A stretch of DNA of 11,801 nt from CABQCM01 sp965145485 (GCA_965145485.1 CBCTCU010000058.1:1-11801); one strand, 5' to 3'. Shown: positions 5,290 through 11,801, numbered from the stretch's first letter. Notes: a model not told the origin generated them from the letters alone. Program-made: numbers and translations.

Positions 5290-6030
5290 TCACCGTTCCA
5301 ATCCCACAACTTTCCGTTCGGGCTGCTCGTCGCCCTCATCAGGGGCGCTGTCCAGCAGTTCCCGGTCTTTCTCGTCCATTTTCAGCAGCTTGGTGAGTTC
5401 GGCCAGCCGCTTGGACTTTTCCTGAAGCTCCTGTTCCCGGGGAAAAGGCTTTGCCGCGTCTGCTTTGGCTGCTTCCATTTGGGTTTTGGTATTTTCCAGC
5501 CTGTCGCGGTGTTCCTGCAAACGGTTTTCCAAACCATTCAGGGCATTATCCAACCGGGTGATGTTTCCGTGAATATCAGTGCCAAGGGAAGCAGTATGAG
5601 TAAGCTGCCCTTTCAAAGCCACGCGGTATTCTTTGGAAAATGCCTCATAAAAAAGCTGCATTTCAAAACCGCGATAAGAGCCGATGGAAACCGGGTCGGA
5701 ATTGGTAAGCTGTTTGCAGGCTTCAATCAGCGCCTTACCAGCTTCGGCCTTTTCGGTGTAGATTGTACCGTGAATCTTCATGGTTGGGAAATCTTCTTTT
5801 TTGGCCGGTGTGTTTTCCTCCCGCCGCGCAATATCGGTGGTATAACCGGCGATACGCTCATTTAACCGGCTGATCTCCTGTGGGTAGTATTTGAGGATTT
5901 TGTCCTCAAGTTCATACTTTTGGCTTAAATGGCTGGCGTTGAGCATTAGTGAGGACAAATTCGGAACTGCCTTTCCCGTCCTCACTGAAAACAATAAATT
6001 TGTAACGGTGCGGTTTTCAATGACACCGGC
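5290..6030 (-). pseudogene. C-terminal remnant of large ICE helicase
   Basis: The open frame matches, from memory, only the extreme C-terminus of the very large SNF2-type helicase/methylase-like proteins of Firmicutes conjugative elements, which run to roughly two thousand residues or more. Recognisable stretches are AVPNLSSLMLNASHLSQKYELEDKI split over the start, YYPQEISRLNERIAGYT, GTIYTEKAEAGKALIEACK, GNITRLDNALNGLENRL and the C-terminal RKVVGLER. No helicase motif is present. Residues about 150-205 are strongly coiled-coil. Upstream the frame runs only to a TGA at 6031-6033, with no ATG and no ribosome binding site; the nearest start-like codon is a TTG at 5994. Immediately upstream is the promoter of an unrelated divergent HxlR gene. 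I conclude that the 5' part was lost by deletion or insertion near 6030. Confidence 0.8.
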
Positions 6031-6051
6031 TCAAAAATTTCGTATCGGTTC

Positions 6052-6080
6052 TTGCAAAAATCGGTATATTACAGTATGAT
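6052..6080 (+). promoter_or_regulatory. SigA promoter of HxlR gene
   Basis: -35 TTGCAA (6052-6057) and -10 TATGAT (6075-6080) are separated by 17 bp, about 50 bp upstream of the HxlR start. Confidence 0.65.
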
Positions 6081-6084
6081 GGAA

Positions 6085-6114
6085 TACAACAATCCAAATA
6101 AAACGATTGTAATA
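6085..6114. promoter_or_regulatory. Inverted-repeat operator candidate for HxlR
   Basis: TACAACAATC (6085-6094) and GATTGTAATA (6105-6114) are inverted copies matching at 8 of 10 positions, with 10 bp between them. They overlap the transcription start region, where HxlR-type dimers usually bind to repress their own gene. Confidence 0.45.
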
Positions 6115-6130
6115 AGCGAGGGTATGATAC

Positions 6131-6460
6131 ATGCTGACGAAAGAGGAAATGCCGGTTTGTCCGGTGGCAACAACCGTGCAGCTCATAGGAAGCAAATGGA
6201 AATTGCTGATTATGCGCAATTTACTTACCCGTCCGTGGCGGTTTAATGAGCTGCGAAAGGATCTGGAGGGAATCAGCCAAAAGGTGCTCACAGACAGCTT
6301 GCGCTCTATGGAAGAGGATGGAATCGTCACCCGCACGGTTTACCCCGAGGTGCCGCCCAGAGTGGAATATTCTCTCAGCGCGCTGGGGGAATCCATGCGC
6401 CCCATCATCAAGGCGATGGAACAGTGGGGAACGGAGTATCAACGAAGTTATATGGGGTAA
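6131..6460 (+). CDS. HxlR-family transcriptional regulator
   Basis: The 109-aa protein is full length for the HxlR family of MarR-like winged-helix dimers. Conserved features are CPVATTVQLIGSKWKLLIMR at residues 10-29 including the N-terminal Cys10 that some members use to sense electrophiles or oxidants. The recognition part is RFNELRKDLEGISQKVLTDSLRSMEEDGIVTR at 37-68, the wing is YPEVPPRVEYSLSALG, and the dimer helix follows to the end. A GAGGG ribosome binding site lies 8 nt before the ATG. HxlR regulators normally sit beside an oxidoreductase or efflux gene that they control. Here the flanks are a dead helicase fragment and a convergent ATPase, so its target has been lost or lies elsewhere. 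Confidence 0.93.
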   Translation: MLTKEEMPVCPVATTVQLIGSKWKLLIMRNLLTRPWRFNELRKDLEGISQKVLTDSLRSMEEDGIVTRTVYPEVPPRVEYSLSALGESMRPIIKAMEQWGTEYQRSYMG

Positions 6461-6671
6461 GTCTTTGTATAGGGCAGTGCAAATATGGAGCATATCCAAT
6501 AAAGCGAAGCCTTCCCGGGAACGCTATGTTATTAGCGGCAAGAAGGAAAACGAGAAGCTTTCGTTGCATATATCTTGATATTCCCATAACGAAATACCCC
6601 CGGTGTAGCCGGGGGCAGGGGTTTGACGTTTTTCAAGAGCTCTCTCAGGCCAGAGCCTTTAGGATGAAACT
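6461..6671. other. Convergent gap with GC-rich hairpin
   Basis: No gene is supported here. CCCCCGG (6597-6603) and CCGGGGG (6609-6615) form a strong stem with loop TGTAG, and GCTCT/AGAGC (6639-6643, 6652-6656) a smaller one. They lie between the ends of HxlR and the convergent ATPase and may serve as terminators, but neither is followed by a good T-tract. Short open frames across the gap lack starts with ribosome binding sites. Confidence 0.5.
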
Positions 6672-7775
6672 TTAAAAGCAAAGATCAGCAATTTGCGCGC
6701 AAACCTGTTTTGATATTGTGTCCGTGATGCGGTAATCGGTGCATTGACGGTATTGCTGCTCGAGCTTGGCGTGCAGGGTATTGGCCTCTTGAAGAAGTAC
6801 CGCCACGTCGTTTACCAGCTCCTCCACCGCCCGCCGGTTGAAGCGCAGATGCTGTTTATAGCTCGATAGTTCCTCGGTCAAACGAAAGCGCCGGGCGTGG
6901 ATGCGGCGTTCGGTTGCGCAGTTGACGGGGAAAAGCCAGCTGCTGGTACATACCGCCAGGGACAAAGCCGGGATCAAAATATGATCGATTTTACGATTGG
7001 GCGCCAGCGGGGAGGGGCAGACGACGCAGTCGTACCCTTTGTGAAGCAAAGACTCTTTCAGGGTCGATAAAATCATGCCGGAACAAGCGCCCAGGTCGTC
7101 CTCCAGTACCAGTATGGTATCGCATTGCATGCTGACGGTGTGATCGAGAAAAATCCTCCCCTGCGAGGTCAGCGCGCTGAGAAAACGAAGGGTCTCCCGG
7201 CCCTTTCTTCCCCGGGCACGGGATACATCTTCCAACGAGCTTTGCAGCCGTTGGGCGAAACGCTTGGCTTTTTCGTGGTCGCAGCACTTGCAGTCAATGC
7301 GATAGCTGTCGTCGATGAGGGAGCCGGCGGCGTCGATATACCGCCTCACGCGTGCGCGCAGCAGCGCCTCCTGGCTGGAAAGAGCTAGGATGGTTTCCCG
7401 CCGTTCAAAAAGCTTTTCTGTCTGCCAGGCCTGGCCGAGGTCGATATCGCGCTCGCAGACGCCGGGAAAACGCGGCTCGATGAAATGAGGCGCGGTCGCA
7501 TCGATCACGCTCAGGCCAAGGCGGGGAAACCAGACCGCATCCAGTGAATCCGGATCGGCAGGGCAGGGGAAGAGTTCCGCCGGCTGCCCGGCCATGGCCG
7601 CGTTGGCCAGACATTGCCGCATCAATGTGGATTTTCCGCTGCCCGGCCCCCCTCGCAGCAGCAGGGCCTGGTCTCCGTTCTCGGGATTGTACAGCGTATT
7701 GTAAAAATGCAGAAAGCCGCCCGGCGCATTGGCGGCGAGAAAATATGTAGGATACATTTCACTCAAGGTTGGCAT
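6672..7775 (-). CDS. PRK06851-like P-loop ATPase
   Basis: This 367-aa protein resembles the PRK06851 family of Firmicutes NTPases, whose role is unknown. Walker A is at residues 42-50 (GGPGSGKST), and the family's typical stretch follows: CPADPDSLDAVWFPRLGLSVIDATAPH and then DIDLGQAWQTEKL. The middle is rich in Arg/Cys helices, and the C-terminal third repeats part of the ATPase-like pattern without a second clear Walker A (GYDCVVCPSPLAPNRKIDHILIPALSLAV). Length matches the family. I chose the ATG at 7775 because a GGGGGG run lies 9 nt upstream; an in-frame ATG at 7802 has no such site. The gene appears to be transcribed alone, convergent with HxlR, from a region with repeated TTGTATC motifs. 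Confidence 0.85.
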   Translation of the reverse strand: MPTLSEMYPTYFLAANAPGGFLHFYNTLYNPENGDQALLLRGGPGSGKSTLMRQCLANAAMAGQPAELFPCPADPDSLDAVWFPRLGLSVIDATAPHFIEPRFPGVCERDIDLGQAWQTEKLFERRETILALSSQEALLRARVRRYIDAAGSLIDDSYRIDCKCCDHEKAKRFAQRLQSSLEDVSRARGRKGRETLRFLSALTSQGRIFLDHTVSMQCDTILVLEDDLGACSGMILSTLKESLLHKGYDCVVCPSPLAPNRKIDHILIPALSLAVCTSSWLFPVNCATERRIHARRFRLTEELSSYKQHLRFNRRAVEELVNDVAVLLQEANTLHAKLEQQYRQCTDYRITDTISKQVCAQIADLCF

Positions 7776-7870
7776 GATACAATTCCCCCCCAGTTGGTTC
7801 ATAGCATTCAGCCGGATACAATATCATTGTATTCACTCTTTGGGAGGAAAGTTCCCGCGTATCGATACAA
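7776..7870 (-). promoter_or_regulatory. Repeat-rich upstream region of the ATPase gene
   Basis: On the minus strand the heptamer TTGTATC occurs three times (7864-7870, 7815-7821, 7776-7782), the last directly before the start codon. ATACAAT-ATC-ATTGTAT (7816-7832) is a perfect 7-nt-arm dyad and GTATCGATAC (7859-7868) a perfect palindrome. This looks like a cluster of regulator sites. I could not find a convincing SigA promoter, only a TACAAT-like -10 within the dyad. Confidence 0.4.
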
Positions 7871-7910
7871 AAACGCATGTCCGGTTTTGGAACTGCCGGA
7901 CATGCGTTTT
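7870..7910. terminator. Perfect 15-bp hairpin, terminator or IS end
   Basis: AAAACGCATGTCCGG (7870-7884) and CCGGACATGCGTTTT (7896-7910) are exact inverted copies with an 11-nt loop, ending in T-runs on both strands. It works as a bidirectional terminator on paper. It also lies where the right-end hairpin of the decayed IS200-type element would be expected, shortly after the end of its transposase. Confidence 0.55.
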
Positions 7911-7924
7911 CCATATCGGCCAAC

Positions 7925-8320
7925 CTTTTGACCACAGCGCCGATACAGCCGGTAGATTCGGCTTGGATGCCACAGGGGAATCGGTATGGTAAAACCATCC
8001 AAGGCAATTTGGCGATACCAGTATTTCATGTACAGTGCCGAAGCGCCGCCCATCCGTCGCATCGCCCCGCGTCTAGCCGTTACGGTGTGAGTGTCTGTGC
8101 GCGGCAGCTTAAATAGAATGGAATATTTACCAGCGTGCGAACATGAACTGGGCCGGCTTGCGCTTCTATTTTTTTCATTTTTTTCGCATAGCTTTCGCGG
8201 TATTGGTCCAATGTCTCCTTTCGGCTTGCCGTATATCTTTTTCGGGCGATACCGTGATGCGAATACGATATGGTAATCACTGCTCCACTTGAATGAACCG
8301 ATTCTTTTATTTTTTTATAT
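7925..8320 (-). pseudogene. tnpA: Decayed IS200/IS605-type transposase TnpA
   Basis: On the minus strand, one frame from about 8300 reads FKWSSDYHIVFASRYRPKKI and then YGKPKGDIGPIPRKLCEKNEK. This follows the N-terminus of Y1 transposases of the IS200 type (TKW..YHIVFAPKYRR.). After a poly-A run (plus-strand T-tracts at 8169-8175 and 8178-8184) the match jumps frame to KKIEAQAGPVHVRTLVNIPFYLS (up to 8107), corresponding to the family's IIEAEACPDHIHMLVSIPP. The metal-binding HxH is thus reduced to HVR. A third stretch, GGASALYMKYWYRQIA and on, weakly follows the GKSALM..KYKYG region and extends to about 7925. There is no ATG start, and the catalytic tyrosine helix cannot be placed. The part from 8107 to 8300 is convincing; the rest is weak. 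Confidence 0.7.
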
Positions 8321-8597
8321 CAAAATTCTCCTGATATTCTTCCGTATTGCGCTCGCCGAACCTTTGACTCAATTACATCGGTAGGTTTTCTTTTGATAAA
8401 GTCCTCCCAACAAAACCGGGGCTTTTTCGCTGATGCATGAATAGAAAGGCCCTTAGCTGTATTTTCACAACGAAGGGCTTTATTGGTTGCTGGTCTTTAC
8501 ACCGTTGGGAAGAAAGGGACGCAGAGCCTTTGTAAGAGATCGCCCGCCTCCCTTTACCCAACCTGAAAAATCTCCCCCTGAAAATATGAAAAAGGTC
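8321..8597. other. Intergenic stretch without a supported gene
   Basis: No open frame has a ribosome binding site or family resemblance. It holds a weak stem GCCCTT/AAGGGC (8449-8454, 8473-8478) followed by TTTATT, and the longer structure at 8504-8562. The left portion would contain the left end of the IS200-type element if one survives, but I could not define it. Confidence 0.5.
8504..8562. other. Long imperfect stem-loop upstream of MerR promoter
   Basis: GTTGGG (8504-8509) pairs with CCCAAC (8557-8562) and AAAGGGA (8513-8519) with TCCCTTT (8549-8555), leaving a 3/1 internal loop and a 29-nt apical part. There is no T-tract. The apical start GGGACGCAGAGCC resembles a segment of the c-di-GMP-I riboswitch core, but the remaining conserved parts are absent. 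Confidence 0.4.
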
Positions 8598-8628
8598 TTG
8601 CTTGTGACGCAACGTAATGATTTATAAT
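8598..8628 (+). promoter_or_regulatory. MerR-type promoter with 19-bp spacer
   Basis: -35 TTGCTT (8598-8603) and -10 TATAAT (8623-8628) are separated by 19 bp. That overlong spacing is the hallmark of promoters that MerR regulators untwist and activate. The spacer contains an imperfect dyad (GTGACG and ACGTAAT). It drives the regulator's own operon. Confidence 0.72.
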
Positions 8629-8645
8629 AAATAGGAGGAGGGACA

Positions 8646-9452
8646 ATGATTATGCCAAAATACCCAGTAACACCGCAGGGATATCGGACGGTAGGACAAG
8701 TAGCGAAAAAAATGGGTGTTACCGTCCGCACCCTGCAATATTACGATCAAGAAGGCCTGCTTTCGCCATCGGCGGAAAGCGAGGGCGGACGCAGGCTCTA
8801 TACCGATAAGGACCTTGTCAAGCTACACCAGATTTTGTCCTTAAAGTCCTTGGGCTTCTCTTTAGGCGATATCAAACAACGGCTGATTCCCCTGGATTCG
8901 CCCGCCGATGTTGCCAACGCACTGACCGAGCAGGCAGAGGAGTTACGCAGGAAAATAGAACAGCTTTCCGCCTCTCTGACCGCCATTGAACAGCTGCGCA
9001 CCGAGGTGCTGCAAATGCAGACCGTGGATTTTAAAAAATATGCGGATATCATCGTCAATCTTCAAATGAAGAATGAGTTTTACTACCTCATCAAGCGGTT
9101 TGATGAGGAAACCCTAGACCATATCCGCAGCCGATTTGACAAAGAAAGCGGTTTGGCTTATATCGATCGGTTTCAGCGGTTATGCGACGAAATTCTTGGG
9201 CTACAACGAGACAAGGCAGCGCCCGAAAGCGAGCAATGCCAACGGCTCACCAAGCAATATTGGGATATGATTGTGGAATTCACCAATGGCGACATGAGCA
9301 TGCTCCCCAAGCTGATGGAATTCGGCGCTTTTCCTAATGCAACAAACGAGTGGGAAGAAAAGATGAAAATTGTGAACGCCTATTTAGAGCCGGCATTGGA
9401 AATCTATTTTTCACGGCTTGGCGTCAACCCATTCGAGGAGGGTGCGAAATGA
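8646..9452 (+). CDS. MerR-family regulator with TipAS drug-binding domain
   Basis: The 268-aa protein has the TipAL layout. The MerR DNA-binding domain spans residues about 13-85 (RTVGQVAKKMGVTVRTLQYYDQEGLL, then EGGRRLYTDKDL). A coiled-coil dimer helix covers about 88-125 (LTEQAEELRRKIEQLSASLTAIEQLR). A TipAS-like domain fills about 148-268, with RFDEETLDHIRSRF, the typical YWDMIVEFTNGDMSMLPKLMEF and the end LEPALEIYFSRLGVNPFEEG. TipAS domains in studied members bind thiopeptide or other peptide antibiotics. The ATG at 8646 follows AGGAGG by 7 nt; a second ATG at 8652 is also possible. Its TGA overlaps the ATG of the ABC ATPase, and the operon promoter has the 19-bp spacer, so autoactivation of the transporter on drug binding is the likely logic. 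Confidence 0.93.
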   Translation: MIMPKYPVTPQGYRTVGQVAKKMGVTVRTLQYYDQEGLLSPSAESEGGRRLYTDKDLVKLHQILSLKSLGFSLGDIKQRLIPLDSPADVANALTEQAEELRRKIEQLSASLTAIEQLRTEVLQMQTVDFKKYADIIVNLQMKNEFYYLIKRFDEETLDHIRSRFDKESGLAYIDRFQRLCDEILGLQRDKAAPESEQCQRLTKQYWDMIVEFTNGDMSMLPKLMEFGAFPNATNEWEEKMKIVNAYLEPALEIYFSRLGVNPFEEGAK

Positions 9453-10267
9453 AGGATGCCATTCAAATCCATGGGCTACAAAAGAGCTACGGCGGCCATA
9501 TCGTGCTCAAAGGGATTGACCTTCGTATTGCGGCAGGCGAAATCTTTGCTCTGCTTGGCGCCAATGGCGCTGGCAAGACGACCGCGCTGGAGTGTATGGA
9601 GGGCTTGAGAAGGTATGACAGCGGCCGGATTACGATCCACGGAACAATGGGGATTCAGCTGCAATCCTCCTCCCTGCCCGCTCATATCAAACCGATGGAG
9701 GCCGTGCGGCTGTTTGCAAAATTCAACCGGGTAAAGGCCGATGAGGCTATGCTTGGCGCGCTCGGCATACGGGAAATCGAAAGAAAACCGTACGCGGCGC
9801 TGTCGACCGGCCAGAAAAGGCGGCTGCATCTCGCCCTCGCCCTGATCGGCAACCCGGACATCCTTTTTTTGGATGAGCCGACCGCAGGGCTGGATGTCGA
9901 GAGCAGGCTATCGCTGCACGACCAGATTCGCAGGCGGAAAGCAGAGGGAAAAACGGTCGTCCTGGCAAGCCACGATATGGCCGAGGTTGAATCGCTCTGC
10001 GACAGGATGGCCGTTTTGAAGGATGGTAACATCGTGTTTTGTGGCACTGCATCGGCGTTAACCGATCAAATGGGGGAACAATATATCGTCCATATTAAGA
10101 CCAATCAAGGCAGCGAAAGGCTGGAAACCCAAAATATCGAGGACGCGTTGCTCTCTCTGCTGGGGAAATATAAGAAGAAGGGCATAAAAATTCAGGATAT
10201 CAGGGTGGACCGGGGGACGCTCGAACAACATTTCATGGAGTTGGCAAGGGGGAGGACGGAACAATGA
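9449..10267 (+). CDS. ABC transporter ATP-binding protein (drug-efflux type)
   Basis: This 272-aa nucleotide-binding protein has every expected motif: Walker A at residues 37-45 (GANGAGKTT), a Q-loop near GIQLQ (68-72), signature LSTGQ at 118-122, Walker B ILFLDEP at 138-144, D-loop AGLD, and the H-loop ASHD with His175. The C-terminal 60 residues form the extra domain typical of CcmA/YadG-like ATPases of ABC-2 exporters. The ATG at 9449 overlaps the MerR stop as ATGA and follows GAGGAGG by 7 nt. A longer in-frame start at 9350 falls inside the MerR gene and lacks support. It should sit at the membrane with the permease encoded next. Confidence 0.95.
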   Translation: MKDAIQIHGLQKSYGGHIVLKGIDLRIAAGEIFALLGANGAGKTTALECMEGLRRYDSGRITIHGTMGIQLQSSSLPAHIKPMEAVRLFAKFNRVKADEAMLGALGIREIERKPYAALSTGQKRRLHLALALIGNPDILFLDEPTAGLDVESRLSLHDQIRRRKAEGKTVVLASHDMAEVESLCDRMAVLKDGNIVFCGTASALTDQMGEQYIVHIKTNQGSERLETQNIEDALLSLLGKYKKKGIKIQDIRVDRGTLEQHFMELARGRTEQ

Positions 10268-10980
10268 GTGCATTTTTGTATGGATTCGCCCTGCAATGGA
10301 AGCTGGATATCCGGAGCAAGTCGCTGTTGATTACCTGCTATGTCGTTCCGCTTGTCTTTTTCCTGCTTATGGGGGGCATTTTCACCTCCGTCATGCCGGA
10401 AATGAAAAACACCCTGATACAGTCCATGACGGTCATGGGGGTGTCCATGGGCGCTTTGATCGGCCTGCCGCCCTCTTTGGCTGAGACGTATGGGAGCGAT
10501 ATTCAAAAAATCTACAAAGCGAACGGCGCGCCATTCTGTTTTGGCCTTGTCACCATGCTCCTTTCCGCCTTCACCCATCTGATGATCCTGTGCGTTTTGA
10601 TCCTGTTGCTGGCTCCGGTCGTCTTTGGGGCGGTTTTACCGGCCCATCTCCTCTGCTTCTTTGCGGCGCTTGCGATGTACGTGGCCGCGTCCTTGAGTGT
10701 GGGAAGCTTTTTGGGGTTAACGGTAAAAAGCCAGGCAAAGCTGACCATGGTCTCCCAGCTGGTGTTTTTGCCGTCGATCATGCTGTCCGGTATTCTGTTT
10801 CCCGCCGGGCTGCTGCCGGATTTTCTTCAGGCGGTGGGACAAATTTTCCCCGCGTCCCACGGATACAAAGCGCTGCTGCCCAATGGTTTTACATGGGATA
10901 ACCTGTGGTATTTGTCTCTGGTCTTCGTTTTGGCTATGAGCGCATGCGGCGTTCTGCTGAAAAAGCAAAAAGATAAATAA
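10264..10980 (+). CDS. ABC-2 type permease
   Basis: The 238-aa protein has about six hydrophobic segments: near residues 20-41, 52-70, 92-118, 124-150, 158-178 and 212-232. The layout is that of ABC-2 exporters, with the conserved LPSIMLSGILFPAGLLP stretch between segments 5 and 6 and FPASHGYKALLPNG after it. The start overlaps the ATPase stop as ATGA (10264-10267), following GGGGGAGG-like purines. It forms the membrane half of the exporter controlled by the MerR-TipAS regulator. The substrate is unknown; an antibiotic or other amphipathic peptide is the natural guess. Confidence 0.93.
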   Translation: MSAFLYGFALQWKLDIRSKSLLITCYVVPLVFFLLMGGIFTSVMPEMKNTLIQSMTVMGVSMGALIGLPPSLAETYGSDIQKIYKANGAPFCFGLVTMLLSAFTHLMILCVLILLLAPVVFGAVLPAHLLCFFAALAMYVAASLSVGSFLGLTVKSQAKLTMVSQLVFLPSIMLSGILFPAGLLPDFLQAVGQIFPASHGYKALLPNGFTWDNLWYLSLVFVLAMSACGVLLKKQKDK

Positions 10981-11334
10981 CCGGCTGGCTGGGCCGGCAA
11001 TGGCCGCCACAGCGATTGGATGGGCGCGACCGGCTTTCGCAGGGCGGCGCGATTCTTCACCCGATGACCGGCTGAAAACCAAGTCGGGAGGGCGGTAAAG
11101 CTACAAAGGGCCGTGCAAAAATGCAGTAGTCTATGCTGGGGGCTAAGTATAGCGCAATTTATGGGATACCTCAATGGAAAGATGGTCCTCATGCACCTTC
11201 CATAAAGCAGAAAGCCGCCGTCCGCAAAGGACGACGGCTTGTGGGTATTAAGCTTTCTTTTCTCGATAGTCAGCACGGTATTCAAACGCCGCCGCTTATC
11301 AGCAATGCCGTTTTATGCATATGCTGCTTGAAAC
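10981..11334. other. Convergent intergenic region
   Basis: The 354 bp lie between the ends of the ABC operon and the surface protein gene. I see no gene, tRNA or promoter with support. A short CCGGC/GCCGG stem (10981-10997) follows the permease stop without a T-tract. The hairpin at 11212-11240 is described separately. Confidence 0.55.
11212..11240 (-). terminator. Terminator hairpin of surface protein gene
   Basis: AAGCCGCCGTCC (11212-11223) pairs with GGACGACGGCTT (11229-11240) around loop GCAAA, with one mismatch that becomes G-U on the minus strand. The minus-strand side runs TTTCTGCTTT. It lies 95 bp beyond the stop codon of the minus-strand surface protein. Confidence 0.6.
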
Positions 11335-11801
11335 TTATCTCAGCCTTTTCCGCAGGCGCTTAACGGACAGTGCACCCAGTACGCCGCCGGATACGAACAG
11401 CACGGCGATCCACAACGTAAGGTTGCTTTTGTCGCCGGTCTGCGGACTTGCGGTCTTGTTGCCGCTGTGGTTGGCCGGCTGCGACGGTTCGGCGGATTCA
11501 TAGTCGGGATCCACTGCGCCGCAGACGACACATTTCCCGCCTTCAAAGTCATGCTCCAGCGTGGGAATGGTTTTCCAGCTGTTCAGATCGGTGATTTGCC
11601 TACTGCAGTCCTCATCCTCAAAGAACATTCCGCAGCCGCAGGCGTAATAAGCCTTGCTGCCGGCCTCGGTGCAGGTGGCATCCTTGCCCGCGACCAGGGC
11701 GCCCTGATGGGTATGCCCAATCTGCGCTTGGGCCACATAGCCGCATACGGTACAATGCTGATCGGTCTGCTCAGTCGCGGCATCGACGTTCCAGGTGTGT
11801 T
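11335..11801 (-). CDS. Cell-wall-anchored surface protein, C-terminal part
   Basis: The reading frame is open to the window edge, so only the last 154 residues are seen. It begins HTWNVDAATEQTDQHCTVCG and includes repeated cysteine pairs (CTVCGY, CTEAGSKAYYACGCG, CVVCGAV) of the kind found in clostridial surface proteins with His-Thr/Cys-rich repeats (HTHQG, EHDFEGGKC). The end is a sorting signal: SPQTGD (LPXTG-like), then a hydrophobic helix (LTLWIAVLFVSGGVLGAL) and the basic tail KRLRKRLR. A sortase would anchor the mature protein to peptidoglycan. The first visible residue need not be a repeat boundary. The gene runs convergent to the ABC operon. Confidence 0.85.
   Translation of the reverse strand, partial: HTWNVDAATEQTDQHCTVCGYVAQAQIGHTHQGALVAGKDATCTEAGSKAYYACGCGMFFEDEDCSRQITDLNSWKTIPTLEHDFEGGKCVVCGAVDPDYESAEPSQPANHSGNKTASPQTGDKSNLTLWIAVLFVSGGVLGALSVKRLRKRLR

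Noticed and set aside
5263..5865. 200-codon plus-strand open frame
   Set aside because: It is antisense to the helicase remnant, whose codon use and family match are convincing; the plus frame has no ribosome binding site.
7808..8116. Overlapping short open frames on both strands
   Set aside because: They cross the hairpin at 7870-7910 and the decayed transposase, lack ribosome binding sites, and are best explained as remnants or shadows.
8515..8548. Possible c-di-GMP-I riboswitch (GGGACGCAGAGCC)
   Set aside because: The upstream GGGCAAACC-like segment with GNRA loop and the downstream receptor helix are missing, and the region precedes rather than follows the mapped promoter.
10827..11285. 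152-codon minus-strand open frame across the permease end
   Set aside because: It overlaps the well-supported permease antisense, has no family resemblance and no ribosome binding site.
1..11801. CRISPR array, tRNA or rRNA genes, ICE attachment sites
   Set aside because: I looked for regularly spaced repeats, tRNA cloverleaf landmarks and tRNA-end direct repeats and saw none that I could support by eye.

Overview
The window looks like DNA from a gut-type Firmicute of class Clostridia. It has strong AGGAGG ribosome binding sites, consensus SigA promoters, typical clostridial families (a DUF3991/TOPRIM primase-like protein, a DUF3791 protein, a MerR-TipAS regulator with its ABC transporter, a PRK06851-type ATPase) and a cell-wall-anchored surface protein. 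I cannot name a genus. About the first 6.0 kb reads as part of an integrative conjugative element (ICE). The rest looks like a different, chromosomal or older accessory neighbourhood. The break lies near position 6030, where a large ICE helicase gene is cut off.

Left part (1-6030, mostly minus strand). Read in the direction of transcription, it starts with the C-terminal remnant of the big ICE helicase (5290-6030). Next come a plus-strand XRE regulator with an in-frame amber codon (4866-5141, ancestral end probably 5237) and a divergent small ICE protein (4351-4683) that shares a 19-bp palindromic operator region with it. An operon follows, encoding an AAA_14/DUF4143 ATPase (2980-4179) and a DUF3791 protein (2730-2942), driven by a near-consensus promoter. 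Then come an XRE regulator plus small membrane protein operon (2298-2525, 1984-2301) and an unrecognised 160-aa protein (1291-1773). Last is the ICE primase-like gene (47-1018), translationally coupled to the start of a DpnD/PcfM-like gene (1-50). The XRE/membrane operon and the 160-aa gene lie between two 115-bp, about 93% identical direct repeats, each carrying a minus-strand terminator. The primase gene is preceded by a 71-nt perfect-stem hairpin followed by seven Ts that run straight into the start codon.

Right part (6031-11801). It holds an HxlR regulator with its own promoter and inverted-repeat operator (6052-6460), and a convergent PRK06851-like P-loop ATPase (6672-7775) with a repeat-rich upstream region. 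A decayed IS200/IS605-type TnpA follows (about 7925-8320, frameshifted at an A-tract). Next is a MerR-TipAS / ABC ATPase / ABC-2 permease operon (8646-10980), with a 19-bp-spacer MerR promoter and ATGA overlaps between all three genes, which suggests drug-responsive efflux. The window ends in the C-terminal part of a minus-strand LPXTG-like surface protein (11335-11801).

I do not see a clearly new multi-gene system. The most interesting signals are the hairpin over the primase start, the repeat-bracketed regulatory cassette, the amber codon in the XRE regulator, and the AAA_14 + DUF3791 operon without the usual DUF3791 partner.
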